A stretch of DNA of 5,394 nt. Source: Anaerolineales bacterium. Its GTDB lineage: Bacteria; Chloroflexota; Anaerolineae; Anaerolineales; DRMV01. Positions within the stretch are counted from its first letter, which is position 1; every line of letters starts with the position of its first letter. A program made the translations under genes and the position numbers. This document shows positions 1 to 5,394 of this stretch, in pieces. The stretch spans positions 5,732 to 11,125 of the forward strand of contig JALUBW010000029.1 in assembly GCA_027044735.1 (NCBI GenBank), written 5' to 3'. The notes beneath the pieces are model-generated. The model was not told the origin of the DNA. It made no database searches and worked only from the letters and a program-made list of their open reading frames with translations.

Positions 1-1
1 T

Positions 2-1438
2 AATCCCAAGCGTTATTTGATACCAGTTTTGTTGCTGATAGCCATAGCCATTTACATTGACCTTCCGAGCACCAAAGCAATTACGATACCGAACCCGTTT
101 GGCACTAAGCCGTTGTTCTCGCATCCGGTGCAGACGCGCTTGGGGCTGGATTTGCAGGGCGGCGTGCAGGCACTGCTCCAGTCCGAGATACCGTGCGATC
201 AGGTGCCTCCCGAGGCGATGAAGACGGCGCGGGCAATTGTGGAAAAACGCGTCAACGGCTTGGGTGTGTCCGAAGCGGTGGTGCAGTTGGCGGATAATTG
301 CCGCATTGTGGTGGAATTGCCGGGCGAGCGCGACCCAGAACATGCTCTGGCGGTAATTCGCAAAACCGGCGTGCTTGAGTTTGTGGATTTGGGTGATACT
401 TACCTGCCGCTGGGGACCCCAATTCAAACCGATTTTAGAAGCAAGCAATCAAACCAAAAAGGTGCGGAAGCCACTCCTACCCCTGAGGCTTCTGCCACGC
501 CGCAGAAAACGCCTGCGGCTGAGGCAAGCCCCACCCCTGCCGCTTCGCCAACGCCAAAGCCTAAAATTTGGCATACGGTGATGACCGGTGCGGAACTCAA
601 AAGCGTGCGCGTAGAGCCTAACCCCACTGGAGGCGGCTACGAAATTGCCTTCACTTTGACCGACAAAGGGGCTAAAATTTTCGGCGATTACACATCCAAA
701 AATGTGGGCAAGATTTTGGGCATTGTTTTGGATGGAAAACTGATTTCCGCACCGCGGGTTAACAGCCCTATTACCGATGGGAACGGGGTAATTACCGGCA
801 ACTTTACCCTTCAAAGCGCCAATGATTTGGCAATTCAAATGCGCTACGGCTCGCTCCCCGTCCCGCTAAAAGTAGTGCAAAGCCGCACCATTGGCCCTAC
901 CTTGGGTGAGGATTCCCTGCGCAAGAGCATCCACGCGAGCATAATCGCCACAATTGTAATTTTGCTCTTCATGTTGTTGTATTACCGGCTCCCCGGCTTT
1001 GTGGCCGATTTGGCGTTGATAACCTACGCCTTGCTTTCGTTTGCCATTTTCAAGTGGATACCGGTCACTTTCACCCTGCCCGGTATTGCCGGTTTTGTGT
1101 TGAGCGTGGGCATGGCCGTGGATGCTAACATCCTGATTTTTGAGCGCATGAAGGAGGAATTGCGTGCAGGCCATCCGCTTCAACAGGCAATTGACTTGGG
1201 ATGGGATAGGGCTTGGCCTTCTATTCGCGACGCCAATATCTCCACTTTGATAACCACGGCCATCCTCTTTTGGTTTGGCAATGCTTATGGTGCAAGCCTT
1301 GTGAAGGGCTTTGCCCTTACGCTGGCATTGGGCGTGTTGGTCAGCCTGTTCACCGCCGTGACGGTTACCCGCATCTTCTTGCACACTCTTCTGGATGCGG
1401 TTGACTTCTCGGAACATCACAAATGGTTCGGCATCTAA
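2..1438 (+). CDS. secD: Protein translocase subunit SecD (5' end cut by window edge)
   Basis: SecD is the larger half of the SecDF membrane complex, which uses the proton-motive force to help pull preproteins through SecYEG from outside the membrane. Numbering from the TTG at base 17: a first membrane segment at about 2-16, the P1 motif DLQGG at 45-49, an extracytoplasmic domain to about 300, then five membrane segments between about 304 and 455. The motif GMAVDANILIFER (365-377) contains D369, matching the conserved proton-relay aspartate of the family. A low-complexity Pro/Thr/Ala insert occupies about 145-183. The reading frame is open upstream of the TTG to base 2 (Asn-Pro-Lys-Arg-Tyr), which looks like the usual short basic N-terminus before the first membrane helix, so the true start is probably just outside the window. 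The length of about 475 residues fits the short non-proteobacterial SecD form. It is followed after 20 bases by secF. The identification is very sure; only the start is unknown. Confidence 0.97.
   Translation, partial: NPKRYLIPVLLLIAIAIYIDLPSTKAITIPNPFGTKPLFSHPVQTRLGLDLQGGVQALLQSEIPCDQVPPEAMKTARAIVEKRVNGLGVSEAVVQLADNCRIVVELPGERDPEHALAVIRKTGVLEFVDLGDTYLPLGTPIQTDFRSKQSNQKGAEATPTPEASATPQKTPAAEASPTPAASPTPKPKIWHTVMTGAELKSVRVEPNPTGGGYEIAFTLTDKGAKIFGDYTSKNVGKILGIVLDGKLISAPRVNSPITDGNGVITGNFTLQSANDLAIQMRYGSLPVPLKVVQSRTIGPTLGEDSLRKSIHASIIATIVILLFMLLYYRLPGFVADLALITYALLSFAIFKWIPVTFTLPGIAGFVLSVGMAVDANILIFERMKEELRAGHPLQQAIDLGWDRAWPSIRDANISTLITTAILFWFGNAYGASLVKGFALTLALGVLVSLFTAVTVTRIFLHTLLDAVDFSEHHKWFGI
449..565 (+). 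other. Pro/Thr/Ala-rich low-complexity insert in SecD P1 domain
   Basis: About 39 codons encode a segment dominated by Ala, Thr, Pro, Ser and Glu, with repeated TPTP, ATP and SPTP units and ending in KPK. It interrupts the extracytoplasmic P1 domain between the strand ending EFVDLGDTYLPLG and the segment IWHTVMTGAELKSV. It is expected to be disordered and exposed on the outer face of the membrane. The frame is intact on both sides, so it is a tolerated insert rather than damage. I recall similar linkers in SecD of Anaerolineae-type Chloroflexota; the function is unknown. Confidence 0.75.
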
Positions 1439-1458
1439 GCCGGCGTGGAGGCTAAACA

Positions 1459-2388
1459 ATGGATATTGTAGGTAAGCGTTACCTTTACTTTGCAATCTCT
1501 TTGAGCGTGATTATCCCCGGCTTGATAGCACTGGCTTTGTGGGGGCTTCCGCTGGCGATAGATTTCACCGGCGGCAGCATGTTGGAAGTGCAGTTTCAGG
1601 GCAAAGCGCCCGCACCTGCAGAGGTGATCGCCATTTACCATGAATTTGGCGTTGGCGACCCGACGGTTCAGAGTTCCACCAACAATACTTTGATCATACG
1701 CTCCAAGCCCATAGACGAAGCAACGATGAACAAGTTGGTGAAAACAATGGAAGAGCGTTTTCACACCAAGGTAATTGTGCGGCAATTTTCCACCGTTGGG
1801 CCGTCGGTAGGTAAAGAGGTGGCGCGCAGGGCGGCAGGGGCCGTTGGCTTGGCGGCCATTGCGATTTTGCTCTACATCACTTACGCCTTCCGCGGCGTCC
1901 CCCATGCTTTCCGCTACGGCACGGCGGCCATTATAGCCATGCTGCATGACGTTTTCGTCACGCTGGGCGTGGAGGCAATTTTGGGACACTTCCTCCATTG
2001 GGAAGCAGACGCCATGTTCCTGACGGCAATGCTTACCATTATCGGCTTTTCGGTGCACGATTCCATTGTGGTGTTTGACCGCATCCGTGAAAACAGCCGC
2101 CGCTACCGCCGTTTGCCTTACGAAACGCTTGTGAATCATTCAATTGTTCAGACTTTAGACCGTTCAATCAACACGCAGTTGACGGTTATGCTCACTTTGC
2201 TCACTTTGGCGATCTTTGGTGGCGTTACAACCCGCCATTTTGTGATTATCCTGTTGGTGGGTATTTTTAGCGGCACTTACTCTTCTATTTTCAACGCCGC
2301 CCCGATTTTGGTGGTTTGGGAAAATAAAGAGTGGCGCTGCTGGCTCAAAGGGCGGCTAAAATGTGATAATGCCAATGCAGAGGCTTAA
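1459..2388 (+). CDS. secF: Protein translocase subunit SecF
   Basis: SecF is the smaller partner of SecD in the accessory complex of the Sec translocon, in the cytoplasmic membrane. The 309-residue length is usual for the family. It has a first membrane segment at about 8-28, the extracytoplasmic signature DFTGGSMLEV at 35-44, a periplasmic-type domain to about 118, and five more membrane segments at about 122-285. The motifs AMLHDVFVTLG (160-170) and GFSVHDSIVVFDRIREN (196-212) are diagnostic; D201 corresponds to the conserved SecF aspartate involved in proton transport, and RSINTQLT (235-242) is also typical. The ATG is preceded by TGGAGG at 1446-1451 with a 7-base spacer, which supports this start. 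The gene lies 20 bases after the secD stop and must be co-transcribed with it. Nothing is missing or broken. The C-terminal tail after WENKEW is short and basic, ending in a polar stretch. Confidence 0.97.
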   Translation: MDIVGKRYLYFAISLSVIIPGLIALALWGLPLAIDFTGGSMLEVQFQGKAPAPAEVIAIYHEFGVGDPTVQSSTNNTLIIRSKPIDEATMNKLVKTMEERFHTKVIVRQFSTVGPSVGKEVARRAAGAVGLAAIAILLYITYAFRGVPHAFRYGTAAIIAMLHDVFVTLGVEAILGHFLHWEADAMFLTAMLTIIGFSVHDSIVVFDRIRENSRRYRRLPYETLVNHSIVQTLDRSINTQLTVMLTLLTLAIFGGVTTRHFVIILLVGIFSGTYSSIFNAAPILVVWENKEWRCWLKGRLKCDNANAEA

Positions 2389-2409
2389 AATTGCTGCATT
2401 TTGTGTTTT

Positions 2410-2450
2410 GCTTCCCCCTGCTTTGTTGATTTTCTAAGGCAGGGGGAAGC
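2410..2450 (+). terminator. Strong hairpin after secF, possible terminator or attenuator
   Basis: A perfect 12-bp stem pairs GCTTCCCCCTGC (2410-2421) with GCAGGGGGAAGC (2439-2450). It can be extended inward by one G-U and two A-U pairs, closing a loop of 11 bases. It lies 21 bases after the secF stop. The bases that follow (GCTTGGTGTTGT) are only mildly T-rich, so this is not a textbook intrinsic terminator. It could stop part of the transcripts, stabilise the 3' end of the secDF message, or reduce read-through into the regulator gene that starts 27 bases later. Confidence 0.5.
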
Positions 2451-2477
2451 GCTTGGTGTTGTAGGAGGGCGGGGAAG

Positions 2478-3164
2478 ATGACGGAACAGCCTACCGAGCC
2501 GGTTAGAGCGGTGCTTTGGATTGAGGGGCGCAGGGTGGCCGTGCCGGATTTTGTGCCCGATTTACAGGCGGCCGGTTATCGGGTGGAAAAGGTTGCTTCG
2601 GGCAAGCAGGCAACCGAGTGGCTAAAAGAGCATTCCGCCGCTTTGGCCGTTATTTTTGCCGCTTCGTTTGGGACGAGCGGCTGTAGGATGGCGCGCTCTT
2701 TGAGGCGGGCTGCACCTCAGGTGCCGATTTTGCTGATCCTCGGCAAGGGGGAGTCTCCAAACCCCAAAGCGCAGGTGGACGATGTTTTGGCTTTGCCTTT
2801 CACCAAGCGCAAGTTGATAAACCACGTGCGACGCCTTGCTCCTCTGCGCCGAGGGCCGTGGTTTCAGGTTGGCAAGGTGTGGCTTGATGAGCGTAACCGC
2901 ATCGTGAGGTGCTTGCGCAAGGAGAGTCGTCTGACGCCGCGCCTTACCCGTTTGCTTAAATTTTTTATGGAGCACCCCGGCGAGATTTTGAGCCGTGAGC
3001 GGATTTTCAGTGCTGTTTGGGATACCGATTATACGGAAGATGTGCGCAGCCTTCAGGTGCACATAACTTGGCTGCGCCGCGCCATAGAGCCCGATCCCCG
3101 CAATCCGCGTTTCATTCAAACATTGCGCACTTTGGGGTATCGCTTTAACCCTGAGGGGCAGTGA
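2478..3164 (+). CDS. OmpR/PhoB-type winged-helix regulator with degenerate receiver domain
   Basis: This 228-residue protein has the two-domain layout of an OmpR/PhoB response regulator. Residues about 10-122 align to a receiver domain and 127-226 to a winged-helix DNA-binding domain. The DNA-binding half is well kept: LTPRLTRLLKFFMEHPGEIL (152-171), SRERIF, a recognition-helix region around DVRSLQVHITWLRRAI (188-203), and the wing EPDPRNPRFIQTLRTLGYRF (204-223). The receiver has lost its phosphorylation chemistry: the phospho-acceptor aspartate position is F60 (LAVIFAASFGTSG), the usual KPF is LPF with L106, and the N-terminal acidic pair is reduced to E16. It is therefore probably not phosphorylated by a histidine kinase. 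AGGAGG at 2463-2468, 9 bases before the ATG, supports the start. No kinase gene is visible. It follows secF by 89 bases on the same strand and may share its transcript. The target genes are unknown. Confidence 0.9.
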   Translation: MTEQPTEPVRAVLWIEGRRVAVPDFVPDLQAAGYRVEKVASGKQATEWLKEHSAALAVIFAASFGTSGCRMARSLRRAAPQVPILLILGKGESPNPKAQVDDVLALPFTKRKLINHVRRLAPLRRGPWFQVGKVWLDERNRIVRCLRKESRLTPRLTRLLKFFMEHPGEILSRERIFSAVWDTDYTEDVRSLQVHITWLRRAIEPDPRNPRFIQTLRTLGYRFNPEGQ

Positions 3165-3181
3165 GTGGAGTGGGGAATAAA

Positions 3182-3265
3182 AACCACTTTACACCGATTG
3201 AAGAAAAACACAGAAGGCACAGAAGCACCACAGAAAACACAGAAATTTACAGAGAACACAGAAAA
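3182..3265. repeat. A-rich short-period CACAGAA repeat tract
   Basis: Directly after the regulator gene lies a tract of degenerate units of about 8-11 bases built around CACAGAA, ACAGAG and CACCACAGAA (main part 3208-3265). It is introduced by TTTACACCGATTGA at 3188-3201. The ten-base core CACCGATTGA recurs at 3305-3314 and 3325-3334. The tract contains no supported coding region. Together with the following CAGATTA-type units it fills the whole gap between the regulator gene and pyrG. Similar tandem-like tracts occur between genes of many environmental bacteria, by my recollection. Confidence 0.75.
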
Positions 3266-3296
3266 AATCTGCGCTAATCTGTGTAATCTGTGGTTT
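3266..3296. repeat. 31-bp direct repeat, copy 1 (AATCTGTGTAATCTGTGG type)
   Basis: The 31 bases here are identical to 3372-3402, 106 bases downstream. Internally the unit consists of 9-base steps of the form TAATCTGYG. This copy lacks the complementary left arm directly upstream, but it can pair with the arm at 3342-3369, in competition with copy 2. Confidence 0.9.
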
Positions 3297-3341
3297 GTCT
3301 TATCCACCGATTGACACAGATTTACACCGATTGAGTGGCTG

Positions 3342-3402
3342 AAACCGCAGATTTCGCAGATTACGCAGAAGAATCTGCGCTAATCTGTGTAATCTGTGGT
3401 TT
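3342..3402. repeat. 27-bp imperfect palindrome with 31-bp direct repeat copy 2; possible two-way terminator
   Basis: The left arm 3342-3369 pairs with the right arm 3374-3402 in 27 pairs, with one T-T mismatch (3354/3390), one bulged C (3380), two G-U pairs and a four-base AGAA loop (3370-3373). The right arm from 3372 is an exact second copy of the 31-bp repeat at 3266-3296. The arms are themselves made of 9-base CRCAGATTW steps. The hairpin lies where the regulator gene and pyrG converge and no better terminator is visible there, so it may end transcription from both sides. The pyrG stop codon lies inside it. Confidence 0.85.
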
Positions 3403-5044
3403 TCGTCCTTGGCGCCCTTTGAGGAAGGATTGCGATGCCGCGCTTTTCGGCGGCAGCGCGCAGGAATGACACAAATAAGGGGTGCGGGCGGTTGGGGCGC
3501 GATAGAAATTCGGGGTGGAATTGTGTACCTAACATGAAGGGGTGGTCGCGAAGTTCGGCAATTTCTACAAGCCTGCCGTCGGGAGAAAGCCCTGAAAACA
3601 CCATCCCTGCTTCTGCAAGGCATTCGCGGTAGGCATTGTTGAATTCAAAGCGGTGCCGATGGCGCTCTTCTACCACTTCTTGTTTGTAGGCCGCTGCGGC
3701 TTTGGTGCCGGGTTGTAGATGGCATGGGTAGAGGCCGAGCCGCATTGTGCCACCCATCTCCGAAATTCCGCGCTGATCGGGCATTAGGTCTATCACCGGA
3801 TGCGGTGTTGTAGGGTCAAATTCGGTTGAATTTGCCTCGTCGTCGCCGAGCACAAAGCGGGCAAATTCCACTACCATGAGTTGCATGCCAAGGCATAGGC
3901 CAAAATAGGGGGTTTGGTGTTCGCGCGCATAGCGCGCCGCCATGATTTTGCCCTCAATGCCGCGGTCGCCAAACCCTCCGGGCACTAAAATGCCGTCGGC
4001 CTTCTGGATCGCTTCCCAGCCTTTGCCTTTTTCCAGTTCTGCCGAATGCGCCCACAGGATTTCCACCTCTAAGCCCAATGCGAGGGCGGCGTGGATTAGG
4101 GCTTCGCGCACGCTGAGGTAGGCGTCGTGCAATTCCACATATTTGCCTACCAGAGCGATGGTGACTTTGGGCTTATTGGGGCGGCGCGCCTCGGCGACGA
4201 GTTTGCGCCATTCGCTCCAATTGGGCTGTTTGCGCGTTTCAAGTCCTAACCGGTGCAACACATACTCCCCCATCCCCGCTTGTTCTACCAAAAGTGGTAT
4301 TTCGTATAGTACGTCAGTTGTAACCAGCGGCACCACTGCTTCGCGCTCCACATCGCAAAAAAGAGCAATCTTGTCCAGCAGTTCATCTGCCACTGGATAG
4401 TCGGAGCGGGCTATTATCATGTCGGGTTGGATGCCGAGCGAGCGCAGTTCGCGCACGGAGTGCTGGGTGGGTTTAGTTTTGAGTTCGCCAGTGCTGCCGA
4501 TATAGGGAAGCCAAGTGACGTGGATGTAGAAGGTGTTTTCGCGCCCCACGTCGCGCCGCATTTGCCGCATTGCTTCAAGGAATGGCAGCGATTCAATATC
4601 GCCAACCGTGCCGCCTACTTCCACAATCACTATCTCAGCGCCGGTTGTTTGGGCAACCAGCCCTATGCGCCGTTTGATTTCGTTGGTGATGTGGGGGATA
4701 ACTTGGATTGTGCCGCCCAAGTAGTCGCCGCGGCGCTCTTTTGCTATCACTTCGGCATAAACTTTGCCGGTTGTTAGGTTGCTGTACCGGTTGAGACGCA
4801 CGTCCATAAAGCGTTCATAGTGGCCGAGGTCAAGGTCGGTTTCTGTGCCGTCGTCCAACACAAACACTTCACCGTGCTGGTATGGGTTCATTGTGCCCGG
4901 GTCAACGTTGATGTAGGGGTCAAGTTTCTGGGCTGTCACGGAAAAGCCGCGCTCTTTCAGGGCGCGGCCCAATGCAGCCGCGGTAACTCCTTTGCCGACG
5001 GAACTGAGCACTCCACCGGTTACGAAGATGTAGTTCGTTTTCAC
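3380..5044 (-). CDS. pyrG: CTP synthase (glutamine hydrolysing)
   Basis: PyrG makes CTP from UTP, ATP and glutamine, the last step of de novo pyrimidine nucleotide synthesis, in the cytoplasm. From the GTG at 5044 the protein has 554 residues; the family norm is about 535-550. The N-terminal amidoligase domain (about 1-267) shows the phosphate-binding [10 protein letters not shown] (10-19), D72 and E142 at the expected metal sites, and the nucleotide-binding KTKPTQ (189-194). The glutaminase domain (about 292-535) has the oxyanion loop PGGFG (355-359), the nucleophile C384 in GLCLGMQ, and H510 and E512 in FHPEF, completing the triad. An in-frame ATG at 5107 would add 21 residues not typical of the family, whereas the GTG gives the standard beginning [11 protein letters not shown] and has GGAG 6 bases upstream. 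The last dozen or so residues ([13 protein letters not shown]) come from an intergenic repeat. The gene stands alone and converges with the regulator gene. Confidence 0.97.
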   Translation of the reverse strand: MKTNYIFVTGGVLSSVGKGVTAAALGRALKERGFSVTAQKLDPYINVDPGTMNPYQHGEVFVLDDGTETDLDLGHYERFMDVRLNRYSNLTTGKVYAEVIAKERRGDYLGGTIQVIPHITNEIKRRIGLVAQTTGAEIVIVEVGGTVGDIESLPFLEAMRQMRRDVGRENTFYIHVTWLPYIGSTGELKTKPTQHSVRELRSLGIQPDMIIARSDYPVADELLDKIALFCDVEREAVVPLVTTDVLYEIPLLVEQAGMGEYVLHRLGLETRKQPNWSEWRKLVAEARRPNKPKVTIALVGKYVELHDAYLSVREALIHAALALGLEVEILWAHSAELEKGKGWEAIQKADGILVPGGFGDRGIEGKIMAARYAREHQTPYFGLCLGMQLMVVEFARFVLGDDEANSTEFDPTTPHPVIDLMPDQRGISEMGGTMRLGLYPCHLQPGTKAAAAYKQEVVEERHRHRFEFNNAYRECLAEAGMVFSGLSPDGRLVEIAELRDHPFMLGTQFHPEFLSRPNRPHPLFVSFLRAAAEKRGIAILPQRAPRTKTTDYTD

Positions 5045-5050
5045 TCTGCA

Positions 5051-5054
5051 CTCC
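5051..5054 (-). promoter_or_regulatory. Ribosome binding site deciding the GTG start of pyrG
   Basis: On the minus strand CGGAG is followed by TGCAGA and then GTG, giving a GGAG core with a 6-base spacer. It selects the GTG at 5044 over the farther in-frame ATG at 5107. Confidence 0.75.
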
Positions 5055-5064
5055 GTGTGTTGGG

Positions 5065-5095
5065 ATTGTATGGCCGTTAGGCGTTTTGCAGTCAA
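5065..5095 (-). promoter_or_regulatory. Candidate sigma-70-type promoter of pyrG
   Basis: On the minus strand TTGACT (5095-5090) is followed after 19 bases by TACAAT (5070-5065); each hexamer matches the consensus at five of six positions. The spacer is two bases longer than ideal. Transcription would begin just before the ribosome binding site, giving a short leader. No leader terminator of the kind used for CTP-sensing pyrG control in Gram-positive bacteria is evident. This is a weak prediction. Confidence 0.3.
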
Positions 5096-5146
5096 ACAGA
5101 AACACAAAAAGCCCCTGATTGGCTGACAAATCTATACTCTCACGCT

Positions 5147-5167
5147 GGGGACACGGGGAACACGGAG
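5147..5167. repeat. Short GGGGACAC / GGGGAACAC / GGAG tandem
   Basis: Three degenerate steps of 8-9 bases (GGGGACAC, GGGGAACAC, GGAG) lie about 100 bases upstream of pyrG. They are followed by a pyrimidine-rich stretch containing GCGCCCTTTG (5195-5204), a ten-base word also found at 3412-3421 at the other end of pyrG. Between about 5105 and 5247 I see no coding region; this tandem and the shared word are the only structure. Confidence 0.5.
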
Positions 5168-5247
5168 AATTTCTTTGTCCTTTCCGCGTCCCCTGCGCCC
5201 TTTGGTGCGCCATCAATCGCGACTATGTGCAGTTTCAACTGCCGACT

Positions 5248-5392
5248 TAGACTCTATCCGAAAAATACCGTGGTGGTGTCATTGCGAGCCCCGAAGGGGC
5301 GAAGCAATCCCCTCTTCAGCCGCGGGAGACTGCTTCGGCGGCTACGCCGCCTCGCAGTGACACATCCGAAAAGAATTTTCGGATAGGCTCTT
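5248..5392. mobile_element. Possible nested MITE-like element with outer inverted repeats
   Basis: Outer inverted repeats CTATCCGAAAA (5254-5264) and TTTTCGGATAG (5376-5386) match over 11 bases and extend to 14 of 17 (5248-5264 against 5376-5392). They surround the cloverleaf element. ATCCGAAAA also occurs as a direct repeat at 5256-5264 and 5364-5372, on either side of the cloverleaf element, and could be a target-site duplication. The right copy forms a tight 9-bp hairpin with 5376-5384 (three-base loop). No transposase gene is present. The element may continue past the window edge. Confidence 0.45.
5276..5363. repeat. Cloverleaf-shaped palindromic repeat (GTCATTGCGAG family)
   Basis: The element starts with GTGTCATTGCGA (5276-5287), which pairs with TCGCAGTGACAC (5352-5363) over 12 pairs with one G-U. 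Inside are three further stems: GCCCC-GAA-GGGGC (5288-5300); GAAGCA...TGCTTC extended by broken pairing to 5313/5324 (5301-5336); and GGCGGC-TAC-GCCGCC (5337-5351). The four stems abut without gaps, forming a four-way junction. Elements beginning TCATTGCGAG and containing GAAGCAATC are, as I recall, widespread intergenic repeats in unrelated bacteria. It has no coding capacity. It is too small to carry a transposase and would have to be moved by one acting from elsewhere. Confidence 0.85.
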
Positions 5393-5394
5393 GG

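Noticed and set aside
17..19. TTG as the true start of secD
   Set aside because: The frame stays open upstream to the window edge and encodes a short basic stretch (NPKRY) typical of residues just before the first membrane helix; no ribosome binding site is visible before the TTG.
866..2139. Two long antisense reading frames (209 and 234 residues) opposite secD and secF
   Set aside because: They mirror strongly conserved secD/secF codons, show no recognisable domain, and are rich in His, Gln and Arg as expected of reverse-frame shadows.
3300..3308. DnaA box (TTATCCACC, one mismatch from consensus)
   Set aside because: It is a single site within repeat sequence, with no cluster of boxes or AT-rich unwinding region around it.
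3266..3402. CRISPR array
   Set aside because: Only two copies of the 31-bp repeat exist, the intervening sequence is itself repetitive, the units have internal 9-base periodicity, and no cas gene is present.
5045..5107. A 21-residue N-terminal extension of PyrG from an ATG at 5107
   Set aside because: The extension is not family-like, overlaps the candidate promoter, and the GTG at 5044 has a well-spaced GGAG.
5106..5124. Attenuator hairpin (AGCC/GGCT followed by TTTTT) upstream of pyrG on the minus strand
   Set aside because: The stem is only four base pairs and lies upstream of the best promoter candidate.
5175..5360. Small reading frame of 61 residues on the plus strand at the right edge
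   Set aside because: It runs through the palindromic repeat, has no ribosome binding site and shows no protein-like composition.
5276..5363. tRNA gene suggested by the cloverleaf shape
   Set aside because: There is no TTCRA T-loop, no acceptor end layout and no 7-base anticodon loop; the terminal arms match a known kind of intergenic palindrome instead.

Overview
The window holds an ordinary housekeeping neighbourhood with a repeat-rich margin. Reading left to right: the 3' nearly complete part of secD, a complete secF, a gene for an OmpR/PhoB-type DNA-binding protein with a degenerate receiver domain, a roughly 220-base repeat block, and then pyrG (CTP synthase) on the opposite strand. The last 290 or so bases, upstream of pyrG, carry no gene but do contain short palindromic repeats. 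I see no RNA gene, CRISPR array, transposase or phage gene.

Organism: a bacterium with moderate GC content. Separate secD and secF genes, the Pro/Thr/Ala-rich insert in SecD, a transcription factor downstream of secF, and intergenic 'CACAGATTA' and 'GTCATTGCGAG' type repeats together remind me of environmental Chloroflexota (Anaerolineae-like). That is an impression from family knowledge, not a proof; no phylogenetic marker was tested.

Layout: secD and secF lie 20 bases apart with a good ribosome binding site between them and clearly form one operon. They encode the two halves of the proton-driven accessory complex of the Sec translocon. An 89-base gap containing a 12-bp perfect stem separates secF from the regulator gene, which may be read by read-through or on its own. 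The regulator gene and pyrG converge. Their junction is made entirely of short-period repeats, including a 27-bp imperfect hairpin. The stop codon of pyrG and about its last dozen residues lie inside this repeat block.

Upstream of pyrG are a possible promoter, a short GGGGACACGG-type tandem, and a cloverleaf-shaped palindromic element that appears to sit inside another inverted repeat, with a 9-base direct duplication that could be a target-site duplication. The most interesting points are the repeat-derived end of PyrG, the phosphorylation-dead receiver next to secDF, and the nested palindromes at the right edge. I found no convincing new multi-gene system.
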